Source: CALJIC01 sp039805565 (GTDB taxonomy: Bacteria; Chloroflexota; Chloroflexia; Chloroflexales; Roseiflexaceae). Taken from it: DNA of 40,453 nucleotides. A program made the position numbers and the translations under genes. A model generated the notes under the pieces. It did not search any database, was not told the DNA's origin, and saw only the letters and a list, made by a program, of their open reading frames with translations. Of this stretch, positions 1 to 7,481 are shown one piece after another. Each line of letters begins with the position of its first letter. Position 1 is the stretch's first letter. The DNA is taken from the NCBI GenBank assembly GCA_039805565.1, contig JBDLTZ010000273.1:1-40453 (forward strand), written 5' to 3'.

Positions 1-865
1 CCTCGTGGTGCGGGTCACGCCCCTCCGGGCGCAGCGCCAGCGCCACCATGCGCACCATCTGGCTAGCCGGCTCCTGGAACGGCAGGTCGACGAAGCGCCC
101 CTGCACCTTGGCCCACTCGATCCGGCGCGCCGCCCCGGCATTGAGCGTGTAGCGCTCGAAGGCCTGGTGCAGGATCGTCACGACGAGCACCGGGGCGCCG
201 CCGCTGCGGGCCGCCGCCTCGGCCAGGCTCTGGAGCACGAACAGGTCGCGCTCCTCGTCCTGCCGGGCCGCGTAGTCCAGAAACTGCCCCAGCTCGTCGA
301 CCAGCACCAGCACGCCCTGGAAGTGCCCGTGGTCGCGCAGATGTCGCGCCGCCTCGGCCACCAGGTCGGCCACGCGCGCCGGGTCGAGCGCAGGGTCGTC
401 TCCGGCCACGTCAAGCAGGTCGCGCAGCGCGTCGAGCTCCGGCGTCCGCAGCCGCTGGTCGTCCAGCGCCTCGGCCAGGCCGCCGAGCACCGCGCGCCGC
501 AGCGAGCTGTTGTTGCCCGCCACCCGCACCGCCAGCAGCGAGGGGGCGTCGAGCGGCAGGAGCGAGCCGGAGTCAGCCACCCTCAGCGAGCCGAGCAGCT
601 GGCGACGCGACGCCTCGCCGCGCTGGAGGAAGTGTGCCACGAACAGCCCGAAGGCCGACTTGCCCGAGCCAAACGGGCCGACGACCGAGAAGGCGCGCTC
701 AGGGCTGCCCGGGGCCAGGCCGGCGACGATCCGCCCGGCGAGCTGGCGCACCAGCGGCGTCACCTGGTAGCCGTCGAGCCGGTAGCGCAGGTCGCGGAAG
801 TCACGCTTGATGTTGACGGCGCGGGTGAAGCGCGGCGCCACGGCGAGGGCGGCGGTGTCATGCAT
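1..865 (-). CDS. P-loop ATPase, 3' end cut by window edge
   Basis: About 288 codons are visible from ATG 865; the gene continues beyond base 1. The reading shows a Walker A motif (VVGPFGSGKSAF, near residues 57-68) and a Walker B-like strand (GVLVLVDELGQFLD, near residues 184-197), so it is an AAA-type or STAND-like ATPase. The start overlaps the stop of the upstream DUF4007 gene by eight bases (ATGCATGA), so the two are translationally coupled. The N-terminal line (AVNIKRDF... YQVTPLVRQL) before Walker A is the layout of large ATPases in phage-defence cassettes such as BrxC/PglY, but I cannot run a profile search and the C-terminal part is missing. Function beyond ATP hydrolysis is inference. 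Confidence 0.8.
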   Translation of the reverse strand, partial: MHDTAALAVAPRFTRAVNIKRDFRDLRYRLDGYQVTPLVRQLAGRIVAGLAPGSPERAFSVVGPFGSGKSAFGLFVAHFLQRGEASRRQLLGSLRVADSGSLLPLDAPSLLAVRVAGNNSSLRRAVLGGLAEALDDQRLRTPELDALRDLLDVAGDDPALDPARVADLVAEAARHLRDHGHFQGVLVLVDELGQFLDYAARQDEERDLFVLQSLAEAAARSGGAPVLVVTILHQAFERYTLNAGAARRIEWAKVQGRFVDLPFQEPASQMVRMVALALRPEGRDPHHE

Positions 866-1793
866 AGCGGCGCTCCTCGGCGAAGGCGTCCTCGAGCAGC
901 GCCCGGTCGAGCGCCTCGTCCTCCGGCGCGCGCCACGCGACCTGGCGGATACCGCCGCTCTCAGAGAAGGTGGCGCGGCCGCGGGTCACCGCCTCAATCC
1001 GTAGCAGGCGCGAGAGCAGCGCGTCCTCGTCAAGCCGGAAGACCCGGCCAGGCGAGCGCTCACCGTAGGCCAGCTCGTTGAAGGCCACGGTGGCGCGGCC
1101 CAGGGCGCGCGCCTGCTGGAGCGCGGCGAAGGCCACCAGCTGATCGGGTAGGTCCGGGTGAGCCCCGCTGACCAGCCGGTAGGCCTGCTGCCCCGGCAGC
1201 AGCTGCATCAGGTCGAGCTCGTGCAGCGGGCAGTGCAGCGCGTCCTCGGCGGCCGCTCCTAGCTGGGCGGTGTCCGGCCGCAGGTAGCAGCGCAGCATGC
1301 AGTCGATGTCGCGCCCGAGCGTAGCGGCCGAAGGCGGCTTGCCGCCGAGCTGCGCGACGACCTGGGTGATCTGCTGGGCGAGCTGGGCGGCGCTGAGCTC
1401 GCCGCGGCGCAGCAGGTTGAAGGTATAGTACCAGGTGAAGGCCGCCTCCGGCCGCGCGGCGATCTGCCAGTGGAGCAGCCAGCGGCTGGTGGGGGTTACA
1501 AGGAACGGGTCCCAGCCGCGCGCGTCGTCGAAGAGCGCAGTCCCCAGCCAGGTCGGCCTGTGGCCCGCGCCACTCTCCGCGCGCTCGAAGACGCCGCACA
1601 CACGGCCCCAGAAGCGGATCGAGTGGGCCATGTTCTTGCCCACGCCGAGCCGGACGAACGAGTCCTCGAGGAAAAAGAGGCCAGGGTGCTCCTGCAGGAG
1701 GTCGTAGGCTTTCTTGAGCCAGTTGCTCCGCAGGACGAAAGTCTCGTGCCCGCTGAAGGTGAGCGAGGATGCAGCGAGGAGGTTGGCTACCAT
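858..1793 (-). CDS. DUF4007 family protein
   Basis: 311 aa. The N-terminal block FSGHETFVLRSNWLKKAYD (residues 13-31) followed by LGVGKNMAHSIRFWGRV is the hallmark of the DUF4007 family, which has no established biochemical role. I chose ATG 1793 because the family begins just before FSGHETF; the reading frame stays open to 1901 but the extra residues come from the regulatory gap. From memory, DUF4007 occurs alone or fused to a PAPS-reductase-like domain in BREX type 4 (BrxP) and in phosphorothioation-type loci; here no PAPS-reductase part is present. It is the first gene of a minus-strand operon with the ATPase and is divergent from an XRE regulator, which suggests regulated expression. Confidence 0.85.
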   Translation of the reverse strand: MVANLLAASSLTFSGHETFVLRSNWLKKAYDLLQEHPGLFFLEDSFVRLGVGKNMAHSIRFWGRVCGVFERAESGAGHRPTWLGTALFDDARGWDPFLVTPTSRWLLHWQIAARPEAAFTWYYTFNLLRRGELSAAQLAQQITQVVAQLGGKPPSAATLGRDIDCMLRCYLRPDTAQLGAAAEDALHCPLHELDLMQLLPGQQAYRLVSGAHPDLPDQLVAFAALQQARALGRATVAFNELAYGERSPGRVFRLDEDALLSRLLRIEAVTRGRATFSESGGIRQVAWRAPEDEALDRALLEDAFAEERRYA

Positions 1794-1841
1794 AGGCCCC
1801 CAGCAGTACAGGTGTACGATTGCCCCACATCTTACACCAAA

Positions 1842-1911
1842 ATTCCCATCTATGGGAATGCAACGCCGGGCACCCGCCTCGATGGCACTCGCAATTCCCA
1901 TCTACGGGACT
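1842..1911. promoter_or_regulatory. Divergent control region with two palindromic boxes
   Basis: In the 158-bp gap between the DUF4007 gene (minus) and the XRE gene (plus) there is a perfect palindrome ATTCCCA-TCTA-TGGGAAT at 1842-1859 and a second, degenerate copy ATTCCCA-TCTA-CGGGACT at 1894-1911. Starts are 52 bp apart, about five DNA turns, so both would face the same side of the helix. A different small palindrome, GTACA-GG-TGTAC, lies at 1806-1817 closer to DUF4007. Two boxes on one face are typical operators of XRE-type dimers; the adjacent XRE protein is the obvious candidate. The binding itself is inferred. Confidence 0.6.
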
Positions 1912-1951
1912 ACGATATCGTCATCTGTGCAATCCTCCGCTTGGAGCGGCT

Positions 1952-2236
1952 ATGCCCAAGCGGATGCAAGACCTGCCAGAAGAATACCTGAGCGACCAGC
2001 GATTGCTCGCGCGAGCGATCGGCGACCGCGTACGCCTGCGACGCATCGAGCTCGATCTCACGCAGGAGCATCTCCGCGCCCGCATGGAACTCGAGCAGGT
2101 CTACGTCAGCAGGACGCAGTACAGCCGGATCGAGAACGGCGAGACCCTGCCCAACGCAGCCGAGCTGATCGCGCTGCACGCCATCCTCGGCGTGACGTTC
2201 GACTGGCTGCTGCTTGGGAGGCGACCGGACTCGTAG
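1952..2236 (+). CDS. XRE-family transcriptional regulator
   Basis: 94 aa, a single helix-turn-helix domain of the Cro/C1 type: RLRRIELDLTQEHLRAR is helix 1-2, SRTQYSRIENGETLPN is the recognition helix and following turn, and the ending FDWLLLG is the usual C-terminal helix of short XRE proteins. ATG 1952 has GGAG at 1943-1946, while the open frame upstream to 1820 runs through the operator-like boxes and is not expected to be coding. It lies divergent to DUF4007 and probably represses it and itself through the palindromes in between. No ligand or protease domain is visible, so the inducing signal is unknown. Confidence 0.85.
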   Translation: MPKRMQDLPEEYLSDQRLLARAIGDRVRLRRIELDLTQEHLRARMELEQVYVSRTQYSRIENGETLPNAAELIALHAILGVTFDWLLLGRRPDS

Positions 2237-2472
2237 CCGCCACACCTCCCCGGCACAAGCCCCCTATGTACGATGTCCGCCCGTAACGTCCACGAGGCAG
2301 GTCAGCGCGCGGGCACGCATCGTGCTCTTGGAGCTTGCGCTGCGGCGTGCGGGCAGAGCGCCGCGTGGGACCCTCCAGGCCACGCGCTACGCCACCCACG
2401 TCGGGCGATGCAGCCGCATACGGGGCGAAGCGCGCGGCGCGCCTTGATCCCCGCCGGTCTCCGGGAGCACTC

Positions 2473-4494
2473 GTGACCCTTTCTTCCTCGCTTATCGGAG
2501 CGCAGCTCGGCTCCTACCATATCCAGTCAGTCATCGGCAGCGGCGGGATGTCCACCGTCTACCAGGCAACCGACGTCCAGCTGCGGCGCCCGGTCGCCGT
2601 GAAGGTGCTGACTCCCCACCTGGCCGATAACCCGGAGTACGTCCAGCGGTTCCGCCGCGAGGCCCAGCTCGTCGCCGGCCTGCGCCACCCGAACATCGCG
2701 CACGTCTACGCCCTCGGCGAGCAGGACGGGGCGATCTATATGGTGCAGGAGCTGCTGCCTGGCCCGACTCTCGACGCACGGGCCGCCGAGCTCCGCGCCG
2801 CCGGCCAGTCGATGGCGCCCGGCGAGCTCCTGGCAGATGTAGGGCAGCTCGCCGCCGCCCTCGACGCCGCCCACGGGGTGGGGGTTATACACCGCGACGT
2901 GAAGCCGTCGAACGCGATCTTCAATGCCTCCGGCCAGCTCGTGCTCACCGACTTCGGCATCGCGCACAGCCCGACCGACGACGACAGCACACTCACGCAG
3001 CCGGGCATGCTGCTCGGGACGCCGGCCTACCTCTCGCCCGAGCAGGCGCTCGGTGAGCCGCTCACGCCCGCCGCCGACATCTACGCGCTGGGGGTGCTGA
3101 CCTACCAGCTCCTCACCGGCCAGGTGCCGTTCGAGGCCCCGACGCCTATGGCTGTGCTGCGAATGCACGCCAACACCACGCCCCGGCCGCCGTCGCAGCT
3201 CAGCCGCGACCTCCCCGCCGCCGTCGACGCCGCGGTCCTGCGCGCGCTCGCGAAGTCGCCCGCCGACCGCTTCCCGACCGCAGGGGCGTTTGCCCAGGCG
3301 CTGTCCAGCGCCTTCGCCCAGACAGTGATCGTCCCGCCGATCACGCCGACCCTCGAGCGCTCTCCCGTCGCCGCGCCCGCCACGCCTGCTCACGAGAGGG
3401 GCGAGCTCGCCGCTCTTCCTCCGCTGACGAGGAGCACTTCACGTGGGAGCCGGTGGCTGCCCCTCGCCCTCCTCGCCGTCGTGCTGCTCGCCACGCTCGG
3501 TCTGTGGCGCTGGGGCGCGTGGGGCACGTCTCAAGCGGAAGGTCCAGGGGACGCGATAGTCGCCGCTGAGGTGGCTACACGCACCATCGCCGTGACAGCC
3601 GAAAGTCCTCCGCCACGCACCAGCGTCGCGACCGGGACAACAGCAAGGGCCACGACGGAGGCCACGGGCTCAGAGAGCGGCGAGACGGCCGGTGCTATCC
3701 CTGTTGGAGGCACCCAGGCCCGCCCACAGCCTTCCCCCGCCAGCACCCGACAGAGCACCGCTCCGCCGGCCGGTGGTGCGGCGCAGCGGTCTCCGACACT
3801 CCCGCCACCTACCCGTGATGCCGTCGTACCCCCGGCCGCACCGGGCGTGGGCGTGCAGCCTCAGTCCACCGCCGCACAGCCGACCCGCGCGTCAGGCGGA
3901 AGCTCCAGGCCCACCGCGCCGCGCCCGCCCGCACGCATCCCCACGGCAGCCGTTCGGCTTCCGTCACAGGACCAGCCGGCCCCCACAGCGGCCTCGCCGC
4001 GCGCGACGCTCACACCACGCGTCGTACCGTCCGCGCAGCCGACGACCGCGCGCGTCGTCCCGACTGTCCAGCAGCCCGTCGTCCCAACTGTCCAGCAGCC
4101 GCTGATTCCGCCCACGGTCACCCCTGTCCCACCCACAGCTACCGACGCCCCGCCTCCGCCCACTGACGTCCCGCCTCCGCCCACTGACGCCCCGCCTCCG
4201 CCCACTGACGTCCCGCCTCCGCCCCAGCCGACCGACACAGGCCTCGCCGAGCTCAGCAGCCTGATCGACGCCGGTATCGCCGATGGGCGAGCGGGCTCAG
4301 TCGCCCCGCAGCTCGCCGCGCTCAACCAGCACCTCACCGCCGCGGTCGCAGCGGGCGACGGCAGGGAGGCCAGGAAGGCGCTGCGCGACCTCGGCAAGAC
4401 GGTGGAGGTCGGCCTGCGGCAGGGGAGCATCGACCCCGCGTTCGGCGCTGAGCTCAGCGAGCTCGTCGAAGACCTCTCCGATCAAGACGGCTGA
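2473..4494 (+). CDS. Receptor-type Ser/Thr protein kinase
   Basis: 673 aa from GTG 2473, which has GGGAG at 2463-2467; an open extension to 2335 lacks such a site. The kinase domain (about 15-280) has the glycine loop IGSGGMSTVY, lysine 44 in VAVKVL, HRD with Asp142 in VIHRDVKPSN, DFG at 160, and GTPAYLSPEQ in the activation segment, so it should be active (Hanks/PknB type). One membrane segment (about 328-347) is followed by a roughly 250-residue Pro/Thr/Ala-rich external region and a helical C-terminal domain of about 80 residues (from TGLAELSSLIDAG). The layout is that of bacterial receptor kinases sensing the envelope; the tail lacks PASTA repeats. Substrates are not predictable. Confidence 0.92.
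   Translation: MTLSSSLIGAQLGSYHIQSVIGSGGMSTVYQATDVQLRRPVAVKVLTPHLADNPEYVQRFRREAQLVAGLRHPNIAHVYALGEQDGAIYMVQELLPGPTLDARAAELRAAGQSMAPGELLADVGQLAAALDAAHGVGVIHRDVKPSNAIFNASGQLVLTDFGIAHSPTDDDSTLTQPGMLLGTPAYLSPEQALGEPLTPAADIYALGVLTYQLLTGQVPFEAPTPMAVLRMHANTTPRPPSQLSRDLPAAVDAAVLRALAKSPADRFPTAGAFAQALSSAFAQTVIVPPITPTLERSPVAAPATPAHERGELAALPPLTRSTSRGSRWLPLALLAVVLLATLGLWRWGAWGTSQAEGPGDAIVAAEVATRTIAVTAESPPPRTSVATGTTARATTEATGSESGETAGAIPVGGTQARPQPSPASTRQSTAPPAGGAAQRSPTLPPPTRDAVVPPAAPGVGVQPQSTAAQPTRASGGSSRPTAPRPPARIPTAAVRLPSQDQPAPTAASPRATLTPRVVPSAQPTTARVVPTVQQPVVPTVQQPLIPPTVTPVPPTATDAPPPPTDVPPPPTDAPPPPTDVPPPPQPTDTGLAELSSLIDAGIADGRAGSVAPQLAALNQHLTAAVAAGDGREARKALRDLGKTVEVGLRQGSIDPAFGAELSELVEDLSDQDG
4144..4227 (+). 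repeat. 21-bp tandem repeat inside the kinase gene
   Basis: Four copies of a 21-bp unit beginning GACGYCCCGCCTCCGCCCAC, encoding DAPPPPT/DVPPPPT in alternation. They sit in the external Pro-rich linker, just before the C-terminal helical domain. Copy number in such coding minisatellites usually varies between strains and changes linker length without a frameshift. Confidence 0.9.
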
Positions 4495-4499
4495 CCGGG

Positions 4500-4532
4500 T
4501 ATAATGCGGCTCGACGAACCCATGTTCGAGCC
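4500..4532 (+). promoter_or_regulatory. Putative mutS promoter (-10) and leader hairpin
   Basis: A perfect TATAAT at 4500-4505 lies just after the kinase stop codon; I see no good -35 at the right distance. It is followed by an inverted repeat GGCTCGA (4508-4514) / TCGAGCC (4526-4532). A 15-codon open frame (ATG 4522 to TAG 4569) ends two bases before the mutS GTG. Whether the hairpin ends kinase mRNA or acts in the mutS leader cannot be told from sequence. Confidence 0.4.
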
Positions 4533-4571
4533 CATTCCCGCCACGGGAGCGCTCGCCGGCCACACGTAGGC

Positions 4572-7319
4572 GTGGTGGGCTCAAGCGCGCCGGCTCGAGA
4601 ACGAAAGCGAGCCCTCGTGGAGACACACGATATTCAGCGCGTGCTGCGCGCACGGTACGGCGGCGTCGAGGCCAGCGACGTGCTGATGCAGTTCGCCCGC
4701 ATCGAGCTCGAGCGCCCGGACGCTATGGTCTGGATGCAGAACGGCAAGTTCTTCGAAGTGTACGGTGACCCAGCCCGCCTGCTCGGCCGCCTGCTCGACC
4801 TGCGGGTGGCCGAGAAGCCGCTGATGACCGGGCGCGACCGCCAGCCGATCATGCTCGCCATGACCGGCATCACCATCGGCAGCGAGCGCGAGCACCTCCT
4901 GCGCCTGCTCCGCATGGGCTACCGCGTCGCGATCGGCCGCGAGGTCGAAGGCGAGCGCGAGGGCGCCGTCAAGGCGCGGCAGCTGGCCGAGGTTGTCACG
5001 CCCGGCACGGTCTTCGACGAGGACCTGCTCGACGACGAGCGGCGCCTTCTGGCGGCGGTCGAGCTGGGCGACGGGAGCGCAGCCCTGGCGCTCGCCGACG
5101 TCTCGACGGGCGCGCTCTGGTGCCAGGAGTGGACCGGGCAGGGCGCCCACGACCGCATGGTGGACGAGCTGGCGCGGGTGGGCCCGGCCGAGCTGCTCTG
5201 CAGCATGGACCTCCCGCGCCAGGAGCGCGACCGCATCGGGTCCGCCAGCGGCATCACGCGGCTCGAGGGGGAACGGGCGCAGCGTCACCGCGCGCTCTGC
5301 GCCGAGCTCGGCCTGGTCAACAGCTACCACGTCGGCCGGCTTTCTCCGCTCCCCGCCTGGTGGTACACCGCCGAGGCCTGCCAGGAGGCGCTGCACAGCC
5401 ACTTCCAGACGATCGACCTGCGCCCGCTCGACCTGGCCGACCGACCACACGCCGCGCGCGCCGCCGGCGTGCTGATCCGCTACCTCCGCTGGAACCGCTT
5501 CCCGGCGATCTCCCGCCTCCAGACGGTGCGGATCGGGGGCGGGGGCCACCTGCTCCACATGGACGCCACCACCAGACGGACGCTCGACATCCTCGCCGGG
5601 CCGGACGGAACCCCCTACGGCTCGCTGCTCGCTGTCCTCGACCAGACACGCACGCCGATGGGCGGTCGCCTCCTCAGGTCGTGGCTCACCCAGGGCCTGC
5701 GCGATGCGGCGCGCCTGAACGAGCGCTACGACGCGGTGCAGGCCTGCCTCGAGCAGGTGATCGCCCGCGAGGACATCCGCGCGCGGCTGGGCCGGGTCGG
5801 CGACCTGGAGCGCGTCATCAACCGCCTGCTCGTCGGGCCGGAGCGCGCCTCACCGCGCGACATGGCTCGCCTGCGCGACGCGCTCGGCGCATCCGAGGCG
5901 ATCGCCGATCCGCTCGAGGCGCTCGGCGGCCTCGGCGTCGTGGCCTACGACCCGCCCGCGGATCTGTCGCACCTGCTGTCCCAGGCGCTGGTCGCCACAC
6001 CTCGCGCCAGCCTGACGCCCCGCTCGGACGCGGAGACCGGCGACCTGCTGGCATCCGGCTGGGACACCGAGCTCGACGCGCTTCTGGCGCGGGAGCAGCA
6101 GGTCCAGACCGAGGTCGAGCAGCTGGTTATGAACCTGTACCTCACGACCGGGCTCCGGTCACTCCAGCACCGCCGCGACGCGCGCACGGGCCAGATCGTC
6201 CTCACGCTCTCAGCCACCGATGCGCGCCGGGCCCCGGCCGACTGGAGCCGGGTCGCGAAGGGCAAAGAGCAGTACACCACCGACCAGCTCAGGCAGCTCT
6301 CCGAGGCGCTGATCGATGCCGAGGCGCAGCGCGCCGACATCGAGCGCGCGGCGTGGCGGCGGCTCTGGGGGCGCATCGTAGAGTACGGGGCTCAGCTCAC
6401 GCGGCTGGCCCACGACCTGGCGCAGATCGACGTTGTGACGACGCTGGCGCACGTGGCGCTCCGCGAGCGGTGGGTCCGCCCCACGATCGTCCCCGAGCGC
6501 GCGCTCTCGATCGTCGGCGGGCGCCACCCGGTGGTCTGCCGCACAGTCGAGGGGTACGTGCCCGCCACCGTGGCGCTGGACGAGGCCACCCGCCTGATCG
6601 TGCTCACTGGCCCCAACATGTCGGGCAAGTCAACCCTGATGCGTATGGTTGCGCTGTGCGTCGTCCTGGGCCAGATGGGGTCGTTCGTCCCGGCCGAGGC
6701 GATGGCCTTCGGGCTGTGCGACCGGATCTTCACGCGCATCGGCGCCGCAGACGACATCGCCAGCGGGCGCAGCACCTTCCTGGTCGAGATGACCGAGGTC
6801 TCGACGATCGTGCATCAGGCGACGGCCGACAGCCTGGTGGTGCTGGACGAGGTGGGGCGCGGGACGGCGACCTTCGACGGCATGGCGCTGGCGGAGGCGG
6901 TGGTAGAGCACCTGCACACGGCGGCACAGTGCCGCGGCATCTTCGCTACACACTACCACCACCTGGTCGAGATGATCGAGCACCTCCCGGCGGTCACGCG
7001 CCTGCAGATGGGCGTCCGGCGCGACGGCGAGCGCCTGATCTTCCTCCACACGCTCGAGCCGGGGGTGGCCGAGGGCTCGTTCGGCATCGCCGTCGCGCGC
7101 ATGGCGGGCCTGCCGGCGCCGCTCGTGGCGCGCGCCAGGCGGCGGCTCGCGCTGCTGGAGGGCGAGGGGAGGCGGCTCCCGAGTCAGGAGCTGCTGCTCG
7201 AGGAGCTAGCGCGACAGATCGAGGGCCTGGACCCCGCGCGCATGTCGCAGCAGGAGCTGGCCGTCGCCATCGAGCGGCTCCAGCGGGCCTGCCGCATCAT
7301 CGAGCGTGGGGCGGGGTAG
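4572..7319 (+). CDS. mutS: DNA mismatch repair protein MutS
   Basis: 915 aa from GTG 4572 (a second GTG at 4617 is possible). It recognises mismatches and starts repair as a dimer with ATP. Visible parts: mismatch-reading domain with the Phe-x-Glu motif in NGKFFEVYG (residues 58-66); connector with EVVTPGTVFDEDLL; core with TPMGGRLLRSWL and VGDLERVINRLLVGPERASPRD; C-terminal ATPase with Walker A LTGPNMSGKST (about 678-688), the segment DDIASGRSTFLVEMTEV, Walker B LVVLDEVGRGT (about 754-764) and FATHYHHL. All key residues are present. The NGKFFEVYG wording differs from the usual bacterial GDFYEMF and is nearer to GKFYELY of eukaryotic MSH6. MutL is not in the window. Its last codons lie in a large inverted repeat. 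Confidence 0.95.
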   Translation: MVGSSAPARERKRALVETHDIQRVLRARYGGVEASDVLMQFARIELERPDAMVWMQNGKFFEVYGDPARLLGRLLDLRVAEKPLMTGRDRQPIMLAMTGITIGSEREHLLRLLRMGYRVAIGREVEGEREGAVKARQLAEVVTPGTVFDEDLLDDERRLLAAVELGDGSAALALADVSTGALWCQEWTGQGAHDRMVDELARVGPAELLCSMDLPRQERDRIGSASGITRLEGERAQRHRALCAELGLVNSYHVGRLSPLPAWWYTAEACQEALHSHFQTIDLRPLDLADRPHAARAAGVLIRYLRWNRFPAISRLQTVRIGGGGHLLHMDATTRRTLDILAGPDGTPYGSLLAVLDQTRTPMGGRLLRSWLTQGLRDAARLNERYDAVQACLEQVIAREDIRARLGRVGDLERVINRLLVGPERASPRDMARLRDALGASEAIADPLEALGGLGVVAYDPPADLSHLLSQALVATPRASLTPRSDAETGDLLASGWDTELDALLAREQQVQTEVEQLVMNLYLTTGLRSLQHRRDARTGQIVLTLSATDARRAPADWSRVAKGKEQYTTDQLRQLSEALIDAEAQRADIERAAWRRLWGRIVEYGAQLTRLAHDLAQIDVVTTLAHVALRERWVRPTIVPERALSIVGGRHPVVCRTVEGYVPATVALDEATRLIVLTGPNMSGKSTLMRMVALCVVLGQMGSFVPAEAMAFGLCDRIFTRIGAADDIASGRSTFLVEMTEVSTIVHQATADSLVVLDEVGRGTATFDGMALAEAVVEHLHTAAQCRGIFATHYHHLVEMIEHLPAVTRLQMGVRRDGERLIFLHTLEPGVAEGSFGIAVARMAGLPAPLVARARRRLALLEGEGRRLPSQELLLEELARQIEGLDPARMSQQELAVAIERLQRACRIIERGAG

Positions 7320-7338
7320 GGCAGGCCCGCTGGAGCCG
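7275..7338. repeat. 19-bp perfect inverted repeat over the mutS stop codon
   Basis: CGGCTCCAGCGGGCCTGCC (7275-7293) is matched base for base by its reverse complement at 7320-7338. The 26-base loop holds the last eight codons and the stop of mutS. No T-run follows on the plus strand. It lies in the gap between convergent mutS and nurA and may act as a transcription barrier for both, or be the scar of a small inverted duplication. Confidence 0.85.
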
Positions 7339-7481
7339 TGGCAATGTCGGTGTGGGACGTGGTCGTACCCCGATGTAATTGCCTGGCTTGGGCGAGAGAT
7401 ACTTGAGAGTGAACGCGTTGTGTCATCAAGCATCGTACCTGGTTCGGTTGCGATTTGTTCACTCACCTGGGCCTACAAGCG

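Noticed and set aside
5..1081. Long plus-strand open frame over the ATPase and DUF4007 genes
   Set aside because: Composition is Arg/Ala/Gln/His-rich without motifs and it is antisense to two genes with clear family signatures; typical GC-rich shadow.
1794..1901. N-terminal extension of DUF4007 up to 1901
   Set aside because: It would translate the operator-like palindromes and does not fit the family's N-terminus; ATG 1793 is preferred.
4508..4540. Possible tRNA T-arm (GTTCGAGCC) before mutS
   Set aside because: No acceptor, D or anticodon stems can be built around it; it is half of a simple 7-bp hairpin.
7407..7464. 8-bp inverted repeat GAGTGAAC/GTTCACTC between mutS and nurA
   Set aside because: Arms are short with a 42-base loop and no T-run; not better than chance.
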